In this document: positions 6,715 through 13,163 of the stretch, in pieces
Position numbering within the stretch: position 1 is the stretch's first letter
Layout: every line of letters begins with the position of its first letter
DNA from: a virus
Virus record (IMG/VR): IMGVR_UViG_3300031565_000315
Coordinates: 1 to 26,355 of that record
DNA: 26,355 nt
Direction: 5' to 3' (one strand)
The notes under the pieces: model-generated
What the model saw: the letters and a program-made list of their open reading frames with translations, nothing else
Databases searched by the model: none
Told to the model about the DNA's origin: nothing
Made by a program: the position numbers and the translations under genes

Positions 6715-6742
6715 ATTATACTAAAATTACCATAATTGTCAA
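6715..6742 (-). promoter_or_regulatory. Sigma-70-type promoter, 16-base spacer
   Basis: TTGACA (6742-6737), 16 bases, TATAAT (6720-6715) on the minus strand; start predicted near 6708. The TGA inside the -35 box is the stop codon of the primase gene, so the promoter and the upstream coding end are fused. Confidence 0.85.
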
Positions 6743-7473
6743 CTATTTTTTAGTGCTAAAAACTTATCTTTTCCAAATTCCTTTATAAAATCATCAGGAT
6801 CATAAGCATCTGGTAGTTCCATATTACCTCCATATATATTAAAATGTTCTAAAGTCTTTTTGGCTCTTACTTGTGCTTCCCTTCCAGCCTTATCACCATC
6901 AAAGCATGTATAAACCTCGTCTGTCCATCTTCTAAGCAATAAGGCATGTTCTTCTCTACAAGCTGTCCCACAGGTTCCAATGACGTTTCTTATTTTATTT
7001 TCTATTAAAGATAAGACATCAAAGTAGCCCTCAACCATAATTGCATAATCTAGTTTATGTATTGGTTGTTTTGCATAATCTAATATGTATAAAAGTTCTC
7101 CTTTATTATACAAAAGTGTTTCTCTTGAGTTTAGATATTTTATGTCATGATCGATTATTGTCCTTCCACCAAATCCTACAACTTGCCCATTATTAAAAAC
7201 AGGAAACATTATTCTATTAGTAAAAATCTCATAGGGTGACTTATCATCGTTTAGCTGAATTAATCCAGCCTTCAAAGCTGTATTTATTTCTATATTATTC
7301 TTTTTTAGGAAGTCGATAAGACCGCGTTTTGGAGCATAGCCTAAAAAGAACTTTTGGATTGTTTCTTTTTGTAAGCGTTTGAATAGATAAGCTTTTGCTT
7401 TATCACTTTTGTCAAGTGATTTACAAAAATACTTTAGTGCAATTTTGTTTGCTTGTAATAAAAGTTGTTTCAT
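6739..7473 (-). CDS. DnaG-like primase core (Toprim), no zinc-binding domain
   Basis: A 244-residue protein matching the RNA polymerase core of bacterial DnaG: the Toprim-N part with RIMFPVFNNGQVVGFGGR (about 88-105) and KYLNSRETLLYNKG, then the Toprim metal-binding residues E148 (VEGYFDV), D192-G-D194 (FDGDKAGREA) and DPDDF at 225-229. Its role would be RNA primer synthesis for phage DNA replication. The first residues align with the beginning of the DnaG core, so the N-terminal CHC2 zinc domain, which selects template start sites, is absent, as is the C-terminal helicase-binding domain. The missing zinc domain may be encoded elsewhere, or the enzyme may work differently. It is transcribed from the promoter at 7517-7544; the ribosome site is weak (GAGA). 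Confidence 0.85.
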   Translation of the reverse strand: MKQLLLQANKIALKYFCKSLDKSDKAKAYLFKRLQKETIQKFFLGYAPKRGLIDFLKKNNIEINTALKAGLIQLNDDKSPYEIFTNRIMFPVFNNGQVVGFGGRTIIDHDIKYLNSRETLLYNKGELLYILDYAKQPIHKLDYAIMVEGYFDVLSLIENKIRNVIGTCGTACREEHALLLRRWTDEVYTCFDGDKAGREAQVRAKKTLEHFNIYGGNMELPDAYDPDDFIKEFGKDKFLALKNS

Positions 7474-7516
7474 CTATCTCGTTTTGCTATAGTTGCTTCT
7501 TTTTATGTACACTTAC

Positions 7517-7544
7517 ATTATACAAAATTAATATGTATAGTCAA
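7517..7544 (-). promoter_or_regulatory. Promoter of the primase gene (divergent pair, minus)
   Basis: TTGACT (7544-7539), 16-base spacer ending TTG, TATAAT (7522-7517); start near 7510, giving a leader of about 37 bases. The -35 box is only eight bases from that of the plus-strand promoter, so the two probably compete or share regulation. Confidence 0.85.
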
Positions 7545-7552
7545 GAAAAATA

Positions 7553-7580
7553 TTGACACTTTTAATTAATCTTGTATAAT
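7553..7580 (+). promoter_or_regulatory. Promoter of the plus-strand operon, leaderless start
   Basis: TTGACA at 7553-7558, 16-base spacer ending TTG, TATAAT at 7575-7580, a perfect consensus. The ATG at 7587 follows after six bases, so the mRNA most likely begins at the start codon. Confidence 0.88.
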
Positions 7581-7586
7581 ACTACC

Positions 7587-7961
7587 ATGAAAGTAATAAT
7601 CGCTGGAAGTCGTAGCATTACTGATTATGGTTTAGTAATTGATGCTGTTATAAAATCAAAATTTAAAATTACGGAAGTAGTCTCAGGAACAGCCAAAGGA
7701 GTAGATACACTTGGTGAACGCTATGCAATGGACGAGTGCATTCCTATTAAACGATTCAAACCAAATTGGACAAAGTATAAAAAATCAGCAGGGTTTATAC
7801 GAAATGAAAAAATGATTCAGTATGTTCATCCTAAAGGTGGATTAATTTTAGTTTGGGATGGTATGTCTAAAGGATCAGCTCACACGCTACAATATGCCAG
7901 AGAAAAGAAAATTAAAATTTATCTTTATCTTCTTGGAGGAAAGCATGGACACATCAACTAA
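7587..7961 (+). CDS. SLOG-superfamily protein, DUF2493 (YspA/YpsA-like)
   Basis: A 124-residue Rossmann-like protein: first strand and loop MKVIIAGSRSITDY, then VVSGTAKGVDTLGERYA, FKPNWTKYKKSAGFIRNEKM and a final VWDGMSKGSAHTLQYA. These match the DUF2493 pattern (GSR, SG-x-A-x-G-x-D, W...G...RN..M, G-x-SxGT-like), a SLOG family thought to bind nucleotides or nucleotide-derived ligands. The exact reaction is unknown; SLOG domains also act as sensors in anti-phage or phage systems. It is the first gene of the plus-strand operon and is read from a promoter that leaves no leader. An alternative TTG at 7572 would overlap the -10 box and is rejected. It overlaps the next gene by 17 bases. Confidence 0.85.
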   Translation: MKVIIAGSRSITDYGLVIDAVIKSKFKITEVVSGTAKGVDTLGERYAMDECIPIKRFKPNWTKYKKSAGFIRNEKMIQYVHPKGGLILVWDGMSKGSAHTLQYAREKKIKIYLYLLGGKHGHIN

Positions 7962-8199
7962 AACACAATATCAAAAACTTACTGGTGCAGAAGAACTTTG
8001 TGTTGATTGTCCTCATAGTATTTGTCCTATGCGCGATCCAGAAGGGTATGAATGTCCTGCCAGAATTCGTGAAAGATTTTTAGAAAATGTAATTAAACTT
8101 GCGTTGTATAATTTAAACAACCATAAGAATGATTTTAAATTTATGGAAAGGGCATTACATTTACTAACTGAGGCTATTGAAGCTTCAAAAATAAAATAA
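7945..8199 (+). CDS. Small Cys-motif protein (C-x2-C-P ... C-P-A-R)
   Basis: An 84-residue protein. The ATG at 7945 has GGAGGAAAG before it, whereas the frame's earlier codons overlap the SLOG gene. Residues about 19-40 read CVDCPHSICPMRDPEGYECP followed by AR, a compact four-Cys motif, and a long helix follows. Closely related motifs occur in at least three other proteins of this window (10827, 16531, 21693). A zinc or metal site is likely; function unknown. Its place inside the SLOG/methyltransferase operon suggests it works with them or is a mobile small gene. Confidence 0.72.
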   Translation: MDTSTKTQYQKLTGAEELCVDCPHSICPMRDPEGYECPARIRERFLENVIKLALYNLNNHKNDFKFMERALHLLTEAIEASKIK

Positions 8200-8214
8200 A
8201 ATAGGACTTTTCAT

Positions 8215-8688
8215 ATGTCAAAAGCATATCTGAATAATCACTGGTGCTGCAGGTGTGGTAAAAATACTCCAACACCTTATTTACAAAAGAATACAAAACT
8301 ATTTCCAAAGACAGGAAAAGTTTTAGATATAGGTTGTGGTAATGGAAGAAATTCAAAATACATGGCACAGTTAGGCTATAAAGTAGACAGTATTGATATG
8401 GTTAGTGACTTTGGAAAGAAAATAGTTTTGGCTAAAGATCCTCTCCCTAATAAGAAATACGATATTTTCTTAGCTAATTATGTTTTCATGTTCCTAACTA
8501 AAAGAGAACGTTATAAAGTTATGGGAGAAATGAATGATAGAGCAAAGAATGGATCTATTCTGATGATTGAAATGTATCCTGCAAAGAAAGCATATAAATA
8601 TGATATGAACGATTTAATTAATTACTTTCTAAAACGTAACTGGACAAGTCTTAGGAGATCTAAGGAACGATGCATACTAAAGAGATAA
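8215..8688 (+). CDS. SAM-dependent methyltransferase, short class I
   Basis: A 157-residue protein with the class I motif I VLDIGCGNGRNSKYMAQLG (about 40-58), acidic strand end VDSIDMV after it, and a motif IV-like YDIFLANYVFMFL. This resembles TehB/UbiE-like small-molecule methyltransferases, but the C-terminal part is shorter than usual. The N-terminus has HWCCRCGKNTP, a possible zinc knuckle not typical of the family. The substrate is not predictable; in this operon a nucleotide, RNA or small-molecule target are all possible. The start at 8215 is 15 bases after the upstream stop, with AGGAC nearby. Confidence 0.8.
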   Translation: MSKAYLNNHWCCRCGKNTPTPYLQKNTKLFPKTGKVLDIGCGNGRNSKYMAQLGYKVDSIDMVSDFGKKIVLAKDPLPNKKYDIFLANYVFMFLTKRERYKVMGEMNDRAKNGSILMIEMYPAKKAYKYDMNDLINYFLKRNWTSLRRSKERCILKR

Positions 8689-8690
8689 AA

Positions 8691-9119
8691 ATGATACTCT
8701 TTTTGGATTTTGACGGAATTATCGTTCATTCTCATTGTCCTGATGCCAGAACAATAGACAAAAGTTGTCTATCATTAATTAAAGAACTATGCGATAAATA
8801 CGATGCAAAGATTGTTGTATCTTCTGCCTGGAGAATCGGACGTACAATAGAAGAACTAGATCTATTGCTTCATGAAAATGGATTAAACAAAGGAACAGTC
8901 ATAGGAAAAACAATTACAAAAATGACTGGCTTACGTGGAATACAAATTGTTGATTGGATTGAAGAGAATAAGTATACTGGAGACTATGTAGTAATAGATG
9001 ATGAAAACTTTGATCTAGGAAATATTCCAAAAGAAAAGATTATTTATGTAGAACATGGCTGGATTTCTAATGGAATACATAGAAATCATATAGATGCGTG
9101 GGAAAAGAATAGATCTTAG
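8691..9119 (+). CDS. HAD-like hydrolase of the Swiss-Army-Knife RNA-repair type
   Basis: A 142-residue protein starting MILFLDFDGIIVHSH. HAD motif I is DFDG, motif II is SSAWR (with VVSSAWRIGRT), and the acidic motif is VVIDDENFD. The combination SSxWR plus short length matches the HAD domain named from Swiss-Army-Knife RNA-repair proteins (HAD_SAK), also frequent as free-standing phage proteins. Expected chemistry is phosphate removal from a nucleotide or nucleic-acid end. An in-frame ATG at 8670 lies inside the methyltransferase gene; 8691 is preferred, just after its stop, but this is uncertain. The stop overlaps the converging gene's stop with no terminator. Confidence 0.8.
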   Translation: MILFLDFDGIIVHSHCPDARTIDKSCLSLIKELCDKYDAKIVVSSAWRIGRTIEELDLLLHENGLNKGTVIGKTITKMTGLRGIQIVDWIEENKYTGDYVVIDDENFDLGNIPKEKIIYVEHGWISNGIHRNHIDAWEKNRS

Positions 9120-9508
9120 TTTAATGGTAGATTATTTTTTAATGCTCTTTGAATAGCTCTAACACCTAAAATAAAGTTTTCTACATCTTTTTTATCAAAA
9201 GAACCAAATTTAGTTTTAGTAGAAGATATTATTAAACCTATCTGAACACCTACTTTAAGTTTATCAGACCACCATAAATCTCCGAATAAATTATGAATAC
9301 ATTTAATAGGTTCCTGTATAATCAAACCCGTACAGTCAACAACAGCTCCCCATAAAATTTCAGGTAGTTCATCAAGCTCATAACATAGAGTACACGATGG
9401 TTCTCTAGGACATTGTAAATGTCTTTTCTCACACCACTCCAAGTTTGTATTGTTATTGAACCACCTGCAACTCTCATAGTCCATCGTAGGCTTCTTTCTA
9501 GCACTCAT
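9116..9508 (-). CDS. Unknown protein with Cys-rich N-terminus
   Basis: A 130-residue protein. Residues about 14-42 contain CRWF, CEKR, CPREPSC and CTLCYEL, six Cys that may bind zinc. The rest is a mixed domain (ILWGAVVDCTGLIIQ, KVGVQIGLIISSTKTKFGSF) ending in a helix. The start overlaps the sigma factor's stop (ATGA), with AGGAGG before it, so the two are cotranslated. Its own stop overlaps the stop of the converging HAD gene. The function is unknown; a regulator of the sigma factor is conceivable from position only. Confidence 0.68.
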   Translation of the reverse strand: MSARKKPTMDYESCRWFNNNTNLEWCEKRHLQCPREPSCTLCYELDELPEILWGAVVDCTGLIIQEPIKCIHNLFGDLWWSDKLKVGVQIGLIISSTKTKFGSFDKKDVENFILGVRAIQRALKNNLPLN

Positions 9509-10146
9509 GACACCCTCCTAACCCTTCTTTGTAGTCTTTCTAGTCCTTTTTTCTCAAGCTGTCTCACACGCTCTCTAGTGAGTCCACCAAGCTTCTTTCC
9601 AATAACATCTAATGTATCCCCTTCCTGTCTATTTAGTAAAACAAACATCTCTTTTTCAGGCATGTTTTTAATGAGTTTAGATAATTTTTGTTTTGATGAG
9701 ATAAGTTCTTCTCTTTCTGGAGCAGCAGTATTGTTTAAATCAGAGAAATAATTAACATCACATCTAAAATTTGTCTTCAGAATTTCATCTTCAGTTGTAT
9801 CTAACATATCTGCAAGCTCTGTTTCATCAGGTTGATCTCCAAAAAGAGTACTATATTCTGCTTTTGCTGCAGCAATTCTATTTCTGGTTCCTTGAACATT
9901 AGATGGGATTCTAATCAAGTGAGAATTTACAACTTCTTCTTTGATCCTTTTCTTTACCCAATAAAATGCATAGGTAAAGAAAGATGCTCCATTTGATTTT
10001 GCTTCTGAGTAATGTTCAAAAGCATCTAGAAGACCTAGATTCCCTGCCTGAACTAGATCCAGGAAGTCAACTCGTTTGTTTAGATAACGCCTGGCCAGCT
10101 TTATTACTAAGCCTTGATTATTAGCAATACATTTTTCTTTGTTCAT
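9505..10146 (-). CDS. Phage-encoded RNA polymerase sigma factor (sigma-70 family)
   Basis: A 213-residue sigma factor. Region 2 spans about 10-80: DLVQAGNLGLLDAFEHY (2.1/2.2), then FFTYAFYWVKKRIKEEV (2.3/2.4, -10 recognition) and RIPSN at the region 2/3 border. Region 3 is about 85-130. Region 4 is about 150-210, with a helix-turn-helix VIGKKLGGLTRERVRQLEKKG for the -35 element. Region 1.1 is missing, so it is not a host primary sigma. It should redirect host RNA polymerase to phage promoters, for instance middle or late ones. A strong AAGGAG site precedes the ATG. It lies in the operon probably driven by the promoter at 13062-13091. Confidence 0.9.
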   Translation of the reverse strand: MNKEKCIANNQGLVIKLARRYLNKRVDFLDLVQAGNLGLLDAFEHYSEAKSNGASFFTYAFYWVKKRIKEEVVNSHLIRIPSNVQGTRNRIAAAKAEYSTLFGDQPDETELADMLDTTEDEILKTNFRCDVNYFSDLNNTAAPEREELISSKQKLSKLIKNMPEKEMFVLLNRQEGDTLDVIGKKLGGLTRERVRQLEKKGLERLQRRVRRVS

Positions 10147-10160
10147 GACTTCTCCTTTAT

Positions 10161-10721
10161 TTAATGTCCATAATTGAAACCAAGTTTATATTTTATACCT
10201 AAAACTTCTACTTCCCAATCCCTTTCTCCACAGCAACCACGTTCATATCTTTTTGTATAATCATTTTCTTCTTGTGAATTTCCTATTTGACAAACTCGAT
10301 AGTTATCTACGTATTCAAATTTTTCATTACCCTGTTCATTTTTATACATTGCAACTTTATTAAATAAATAAATTAATTGTTCTCCTACAAACTTCCCATA
10401 ACGATCAACCCACTCAATATAAAAATTATATTTATAATCTTTAGTACCATCCTTTTTTACGAAAAATATATTATCTTGTGGCATTATAAACAAATCTTCA
10501 ACATCTACTTTGTAAAGAAATTCAAATTCAACTGGAGCATTCAATGGTGCATGAATTAATGGAATTGCCAAACAAGGATATTCTCTAGGTTCATGTTGTG
10601 TCTCAACCCATTCATATCCTCCAAAAGCTTTTGCTTGTATTCTATCCCGCCAGTCATACCAACTAAATATATCTGTTAATAGAATTGAAGGACCGATGTA
10701 TGCTGTTGTCTTTTTATCCAT
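10161..10721 (-). CDS. Unknown 186-residue protein
   Basis: Starts MDKKTTAYIGPSILLTDIFSW, with GAGGGG before the ATG. It is beta-rich and aromatic (WYDWRDRI, YKYNFYIEWVDRYG, WEVEVLGIKYKLGFNYG) with a CC pair at the end and many charged residues. It has no signal peptide, membrane segment or known catalytic motif. It is the gene just upstream of the sigma factor. Function unknown. Confidence 0.62.
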   Translation of the reverse strand: MDKKTTAYIGPSILLTDIFSWYDWRDRIQAKAFGGYEWVETQHEPREYPCLAIPLIHAPLNAPVEFEFLYKVDVEDLFIMPQDNIFFVKKDGTKDYKYNFYIEWVDRYGKFVGEQLIYLFNKVAMYKNEQGNEKFEYVDNYRVCQIGNSQEENDYTKRYERGCCGERDWEVEVLGIKYKLGFNYGH

Positions 10722-10734
10722 TTAATTAGCCCCT

Positions 10735-10830
10735 CTATAATTTCCAGTGTTTAACTATAAAATATCCTATGCCAACACCAAGTGCTGATCCTATGAGTGT
10801 ACCTATTATCCATCCAAGTAATATTGTCAT
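10735..10830 (-). CDS. 31-residue glycine-zipper membrane peptide
   Basis: A very short gene starting MTILLGWIIGTLIG. Residues 3-26 form one hydrophobic helix, with Gly exactly at 6, 10, 14, 18 and 22 (G-x3-G repeated, plus Gly 20), followed by the basic aromatic tail KHWKL. This perfect glycine zipper favours tight helix packing or oligomers in the membrane. The ATG overlaps the upstream stop (ATGA), AAGGAC lies nine bases before it, and the stop is 13 bases before the next gene, so it is placed as a real operon gene. It could be a pore-forming or host-membrane-targeting peptide; that is inference. Confidence 0.6.
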   Translation of the reverse strand: MTILLGWIIGTLIGSALGVGIGYFIVKHWKL

Positions 10831-11030
10831 TTTACTTGTCCTTTTTCTTCTAAGGTATTAAAAATTTCATGAACCGCATTCCACTCTTCTTGAGATTGTG
10901 AATTAGCTAATGCCTTATACAATTTATCTATAATATTACGTTCGCTTTCACGAGCTGGACATTCAAGATCATCAGGTTCACCTAAACAAACACAGTTTTC
11001 ATTATGAGGACAATCACCACAAGTATTCAT
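10827..11030 (-). CDS. Small Cys-motif protein (C-x2-C-P ... C-P-A-R)
   Basis: A 67-residue protein starting MNTCGDCPHNENC; the Cys module runs to LECPAR and is followed by a helical segment. The module is nearly identical in layout to the one in the plus-strand gene at 7945 (CVDCPHSIC...ECPAR). Start 11030 has AAGGAG before it, placed at the very end of the upstream gene; the frame's earlier codons are rejected. Metal binding is likely. Its TGA overlaps the start of the glycine-zipper peptide. Confidence 0.7.
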   Translation of the reverse strand: MNTCGDCPHNENCVCLGEPDDLECPARESERNIIDKLYKALANSQSQEEWNAVHEIFNTLEEKGQVK

Positions 11031-11031
11031 A

Positions 11032-11406
11032 TTAATTCTCCTTGTTACATTTAGGACAAGGAACACTTCCAGGCATCCATTTAGTATCACCACAAGTTAG
11101 ACATTTAGCTACCCATGCCCCTTTATCGTTGCAAATAATCTCACCTTTTTCTACCAAGGCGTTTAGTTCATCAACATCTTCTTCAATTGGTTTTGATAGC
11201 ATACTAATACAAACAACATGACCTAATCGTGATCTTAATTCATTAATAGATAAATCGGGAAGTACAGGACATTGGTGATTTTTAAATTCACACTCAACTC
11301 GATATCCACCAGTAAGACCACCTACAACAAACGGACCTTCTGAATAAGCTCTCTTACGTTCTGTCTCGTTTGTAAAATCTTTAAAAAAGCCTACTATTTG
11401 TGCCAT
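11032..11406 (-). CDS. Unknown protein with C-terminal zinc ribbon
   Basis: A 124-residue protein starting MAQIVGFFKDF. The N-terminal two-thirds are a mixed domain (EGPFVVGGLTGGYRVECEF, LGHVVCISMLSKP). The last 25 residues, CLTCGDTK...VPCPKCNKEN, are a zinc ribbon with C-x2-C twice. The start at 11406 follows AAGGAGAAATAAA, part of a 24-base sequence repeated at the gene at 11742. A stray copy of the zinc tail is found just upstream (11408-11452). Function unknown; nucleic-acid or protein binding is likely. Confidence 0.68.
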   Translation of the reverse strand: MAQIVGFFKDFTNETERKRAYSEGPFVVGGLTGGYRVECEFKNHQCPVLPDLSINELRSRLGHVVCISMLSKPIEEDVDELNALVEKGEIICNDKGAWVAKCLTCGDTKWMPGSVPCPKCNKEN

Positions 11407-11420
11407 TTTATTTCTCCTTA
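11397..11420 (-). repeat. 24-base direct repeat, copy 1 (ribosome site plus start codons)
   Basis: Identical to 11918-11941. Read on the minus strand it covers the AAGGAG ribosome site, the spacer, ATG and codons for Ala and Gln. The shared unit suggests recombination between gene starts. Confidence 0.75.
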
Positions 11421-11455
11421 TTACATTTTGGACACGGTACATCACCTTTTTGAAT
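11408..11455 (-). pseudogene. Vestigial zinc-ribbon tail after a stop codon
   Basis: Directly after, and in frame with, the stop codon of the gene at 11456 come codons for IQKGDVPCPKCNKEK and a stop. The end closely matches the tail of the downstream gene (GSVPCPKCNKEN), including the AAGGAG that serves as the next ribosome site. No start codon allows it to be made alone. It is probably the relic of a deleted paralog, or a tail lost by a nonsense change. Confidence 0.5.
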
Positions 11456-11740
11456 TTAAACAATTACTATATGAAAACCACCAAGGTCATGAAAATATTC
11501 AAAATGTTTAAGTAGTGGATCATTAAGATCGTTATTAAACAACTCAGCTAATCGATCAGTAACATTAGCACGTACTATAGTACCGTCATTGAATTGTCCC
11601 GGATAATATTCTGGAATAGCTTCAACTATATCCTTATTTTTTCCATTTGGATAAGGTTCATTTAATTTATCTAGTATTTCTTGATCTGAATTACCAACAC
11701 CACAAACATAATGCCCTAATTTAATGATTGCCCTTTTCAT
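11456..11740 (-). CDS. Unknown 94-residue protein
   Basis: Starts MKRAIIKLGHYVCGVGNSD, with AAAGGAG before the ATG at 11740; earlier in-frame codons overlap the upstream gene and lack a ribosome site. The middle is acidic and Pro/Tyr-rich, and the end GGFHIVIV is a hydrophobic strand, so the fold may be a small beta barrel or ferredoxin-like. After the stop an in-frame zinc-tail relic follows. Function unknown. Confidence 0.6.
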   Translation of the reverse strand: MKRAIIKLGHYVCGVGNSDQEILDKLNEPYPNGKNKDIVEAIPEYYPGQFNDGTIVRANVTDRLAELFNNDLNDPLLKHFEYFHDLGGFHIVIV

Positions 11741-11741
11741 T

Positions 11742-11927
11742 TTAGTTCTCCTTTGATTCGAACCAACCGCAATAATCACCCCAACCACTATATACAGTAT
11801 TTCCTGGTTCTTTATTTTTTTCTTTAATATTACATGTACCTTTATCTTCCCATCCCTTTTGTGGATGTTTATCAGGTACAAAATTTTTGCATATTTTACA
11901 TTGTTGTTTTCGTTTTCTTTGTGCCAT
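11742..11927 (-). CDS. Small Cys-containing basic protein
   Basis: A 61-residue protein starting MAQRKRKQQCKICKNFV. It has C10-x2-C13 and two later Cys (GTCNIKEKN, GDYCGWF), a spacing that could hold one zinc ion. The N-terminus is strongly basic. The phrase CKNFVPDKHPQKGWEDKGTC resembles short bacterial and phage proteins of the type 'C-x2-C-x(10-15)-G-x-C'. Start and ribosome site are shared word for word with the gene at 11032-11406. Confidence 0.65.
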   Translation of the reverse strand: MAQRKRKQQCKICKNFVPDKHPQKGWEDKGTCNIKEKNKEPGNTVYSGWGDYCGWFESKEN

Positions 11928-11941
11928 TTTATTTCTCCTTA
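11918..11941 (-). repeat. 24-base direct repeat, copy 2 (ribosome site plus start codons)
   Basis: Identical to 11397-11420; covers the ribosome site and first codons of the 61-residue Cys protein. Confidence 0.75.
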
Positions 11942-12319
11942 ATCTAGTATTTCACCACTACTTATTTTTACGTAATCATTTTTAAGAGACTTTGCAGTAA
12001 CAACAATAGAATCACCAAACGCATATCTATCCATGTCCCTGGTTTTTTCACAAGCATCAAAATAATCATAAACAGGTTCCCAAAGTACACCATAATTTGT
12101 ATTCAAATTTTTACCTGTTCCAGTTTCACATAATTTCGATAATACTGTTGATGGATCACCTATACTTGTGCGCTCTTCTAATTTATACAACCAAATATGA
12201 GGCTCTTTTTTTAATCTATACGCCATGATCAAACAATATATTTGAGAATAATCTTTCTTTTTATAAAAGGCACCAGCTTCTCCACGAAGTTTTGGGGGTT
12301 TTCTTGATTTTGATTTCAT
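11939..12319 (-). CDS. Unknown 126-residue protein
   Basis: Starts MKSKSRKPPKLRGEAGAFYK, with AAGGAAAAT before it. The N-terminal 20 residues are basic and probably flexible, followed by a domain with IYCLIMAYRLKKEPHIWLYKLEE and TVLSKLCETG. No motif recognised. The 66 bases upstream (12320-12385) hold no gene with a normal start. Confidence 0.6.
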   Translation of the reverse strand: MKSKSRKPPKLRGEAGAFYKKKDYSQIYCLIMAYRLKKEPHIWLYKLEERTSIGDPSTVLSKLCETGTGKNLNTNYGVLWEPVYDYFDACEKTRDMDRYAFGDSIVVTAKSLKNDYVKISSGEILD

Positions 12320-12385
12320 AAGATATTTTCCTTATCTGTTTACTGTTTTTCTTATAATAGCTGATGTTGATATTAGAATCTCCCC

Positions 12386-12613
12386 TCAGTATTTTACTTT
12401 TGCCAGATATTTATCCAATATTCCTAATCTTCTTGGATTTGGAATAGATATACACCGGCTAAAGAACATATCTTCATCAGGTGTTGTTGTGAGTAAGTCA
12501 CCCATATCATCCAAATCTGTATCACTTACTACTGTCCATTCACCCCTTTTCATCTTTAACCATTTTCCCATCAAAGTGTCATTGCTATTTTTTCTTAGGT
12601 CTGTATTTTTCAT
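12386..12613 (-). CDS. Unknown 75-residue protein
   Basis: Starts MKNTDLRKNSNDTLMGKWLK, with AGGAGAAAC before the ATG at 12613. A Trp/Lys-rich strand is followed by an acidic segment (SDTDLDDMGDLLTTTPDEDM) and a basic C-terminus. No family recognised. Confidence 0.58.
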   Translation of the reverse strand: MKNTDLRKNSNDTLMGKWLKMKRGEWTVVSDTDLDDMGDLLTTTPDEDMFFSRCISIPNPRRLGILDKYLAKVKY

Positions 12614-12623
12614 TTCGTTTCTC

Positions 12624-12839
12624 CTATGATTGATATCTATCTCCCCTACCCGGAATACCAAGAATAACCATCCAACATATACGTTCGTCTAAATTCCTGT
12701 ACGTTGTTGTTAACATTACACGATGACGAATGCCTGTATTGGATAACAATCGTGCAGCACGTACCGCTCTGGAATGCGATGAGTATTGACCAATTCTTTC
12801 ATCATTACGTTTTATAAATGAAAAGGATAGTTTAGTCAT
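12624..12839 (-). CDS. Unknown 71-residue basic protein
   Basis: Starts MTKLSFSFIKRNDERIGQYS. The sequence SSHSRAVRAARLLSNTGIRHRV is Arg-rich and helical. It overlaps the upstream gene by four bases (ATGA) with GGAGAT before the start. It may bind RNA or DNA by charge; no domain recognised. Confidence 0.58.
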   Translation of the reverse strand: MTKLSFSFIKRNDERIGQYSSHSRAVRAARLLSNTGIRHRVMLTTTYRNLDERICWMVILGIPGRGDRYQS

Positions 12840-13033
12840 AACCTGATCTCCATCCTTTTTACATAAACCAATGGTACAATCCGAGTCCCTAGAAAGTTAG
12901 CACCACGATCAACTGTAGCTGCACAAAACTCTCCAAAGGGACCAACAAGATATGAGTTGACTGTGATATTGCGACCATCTTCAGTTTCGATACGTACTAC
13001 TTTTGAAGGGGCATAACGGGAATTAGATTCCAT
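12836..13033 (-). CDS. Unknown 65-residue protein, first gene of the sigma-factor operon
   Basis: Starts MESNSRYAPSKVVRIETEDG, with a strong AGGAGG site. It is beta-rich (VVRIETEDGRNITVNSYLVG, TRIVPLVYVKRMEIRL), like a small OB or SH3-type fold, but no specific family. It lies directly downstream of the promoter at 13062-13091. Confidence 0.6.
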   Translation of the reverse strand: MESNSRYAPSKVVRIETEDGRNITVNSYLVGPFGEFCAATVDRGANFLGTRIVPLVYVKRMEIRL

Positions 13034-13061
13034 AATTGTTTTCCTCCTCTATAATAAGTAC

Positions 13062-13091
13062 AGTATACTCTAGCACACCTTCGCTTGTCAA
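13062..13091 (-). promoter_or_regulatory. Sigma-70-type promoter, 18-base spacer
   Basis: TTGACA (13091-13086), 18 bases, TATACT (13067-13062) on the minus strand; start near 13055. It differs from the other promoters here in spacer and -10 box. It would drive the 13.0 to 9.1 kb operon with the sigma factor. Confidence 0.65.
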
Positions 13092-13163
13092 GTAAAAAAT
13101 GACAAAATATATAAATTTTTTTATTGAGTAAAATTAGGTAGTTATAACAAATGTGGTTGAAAG

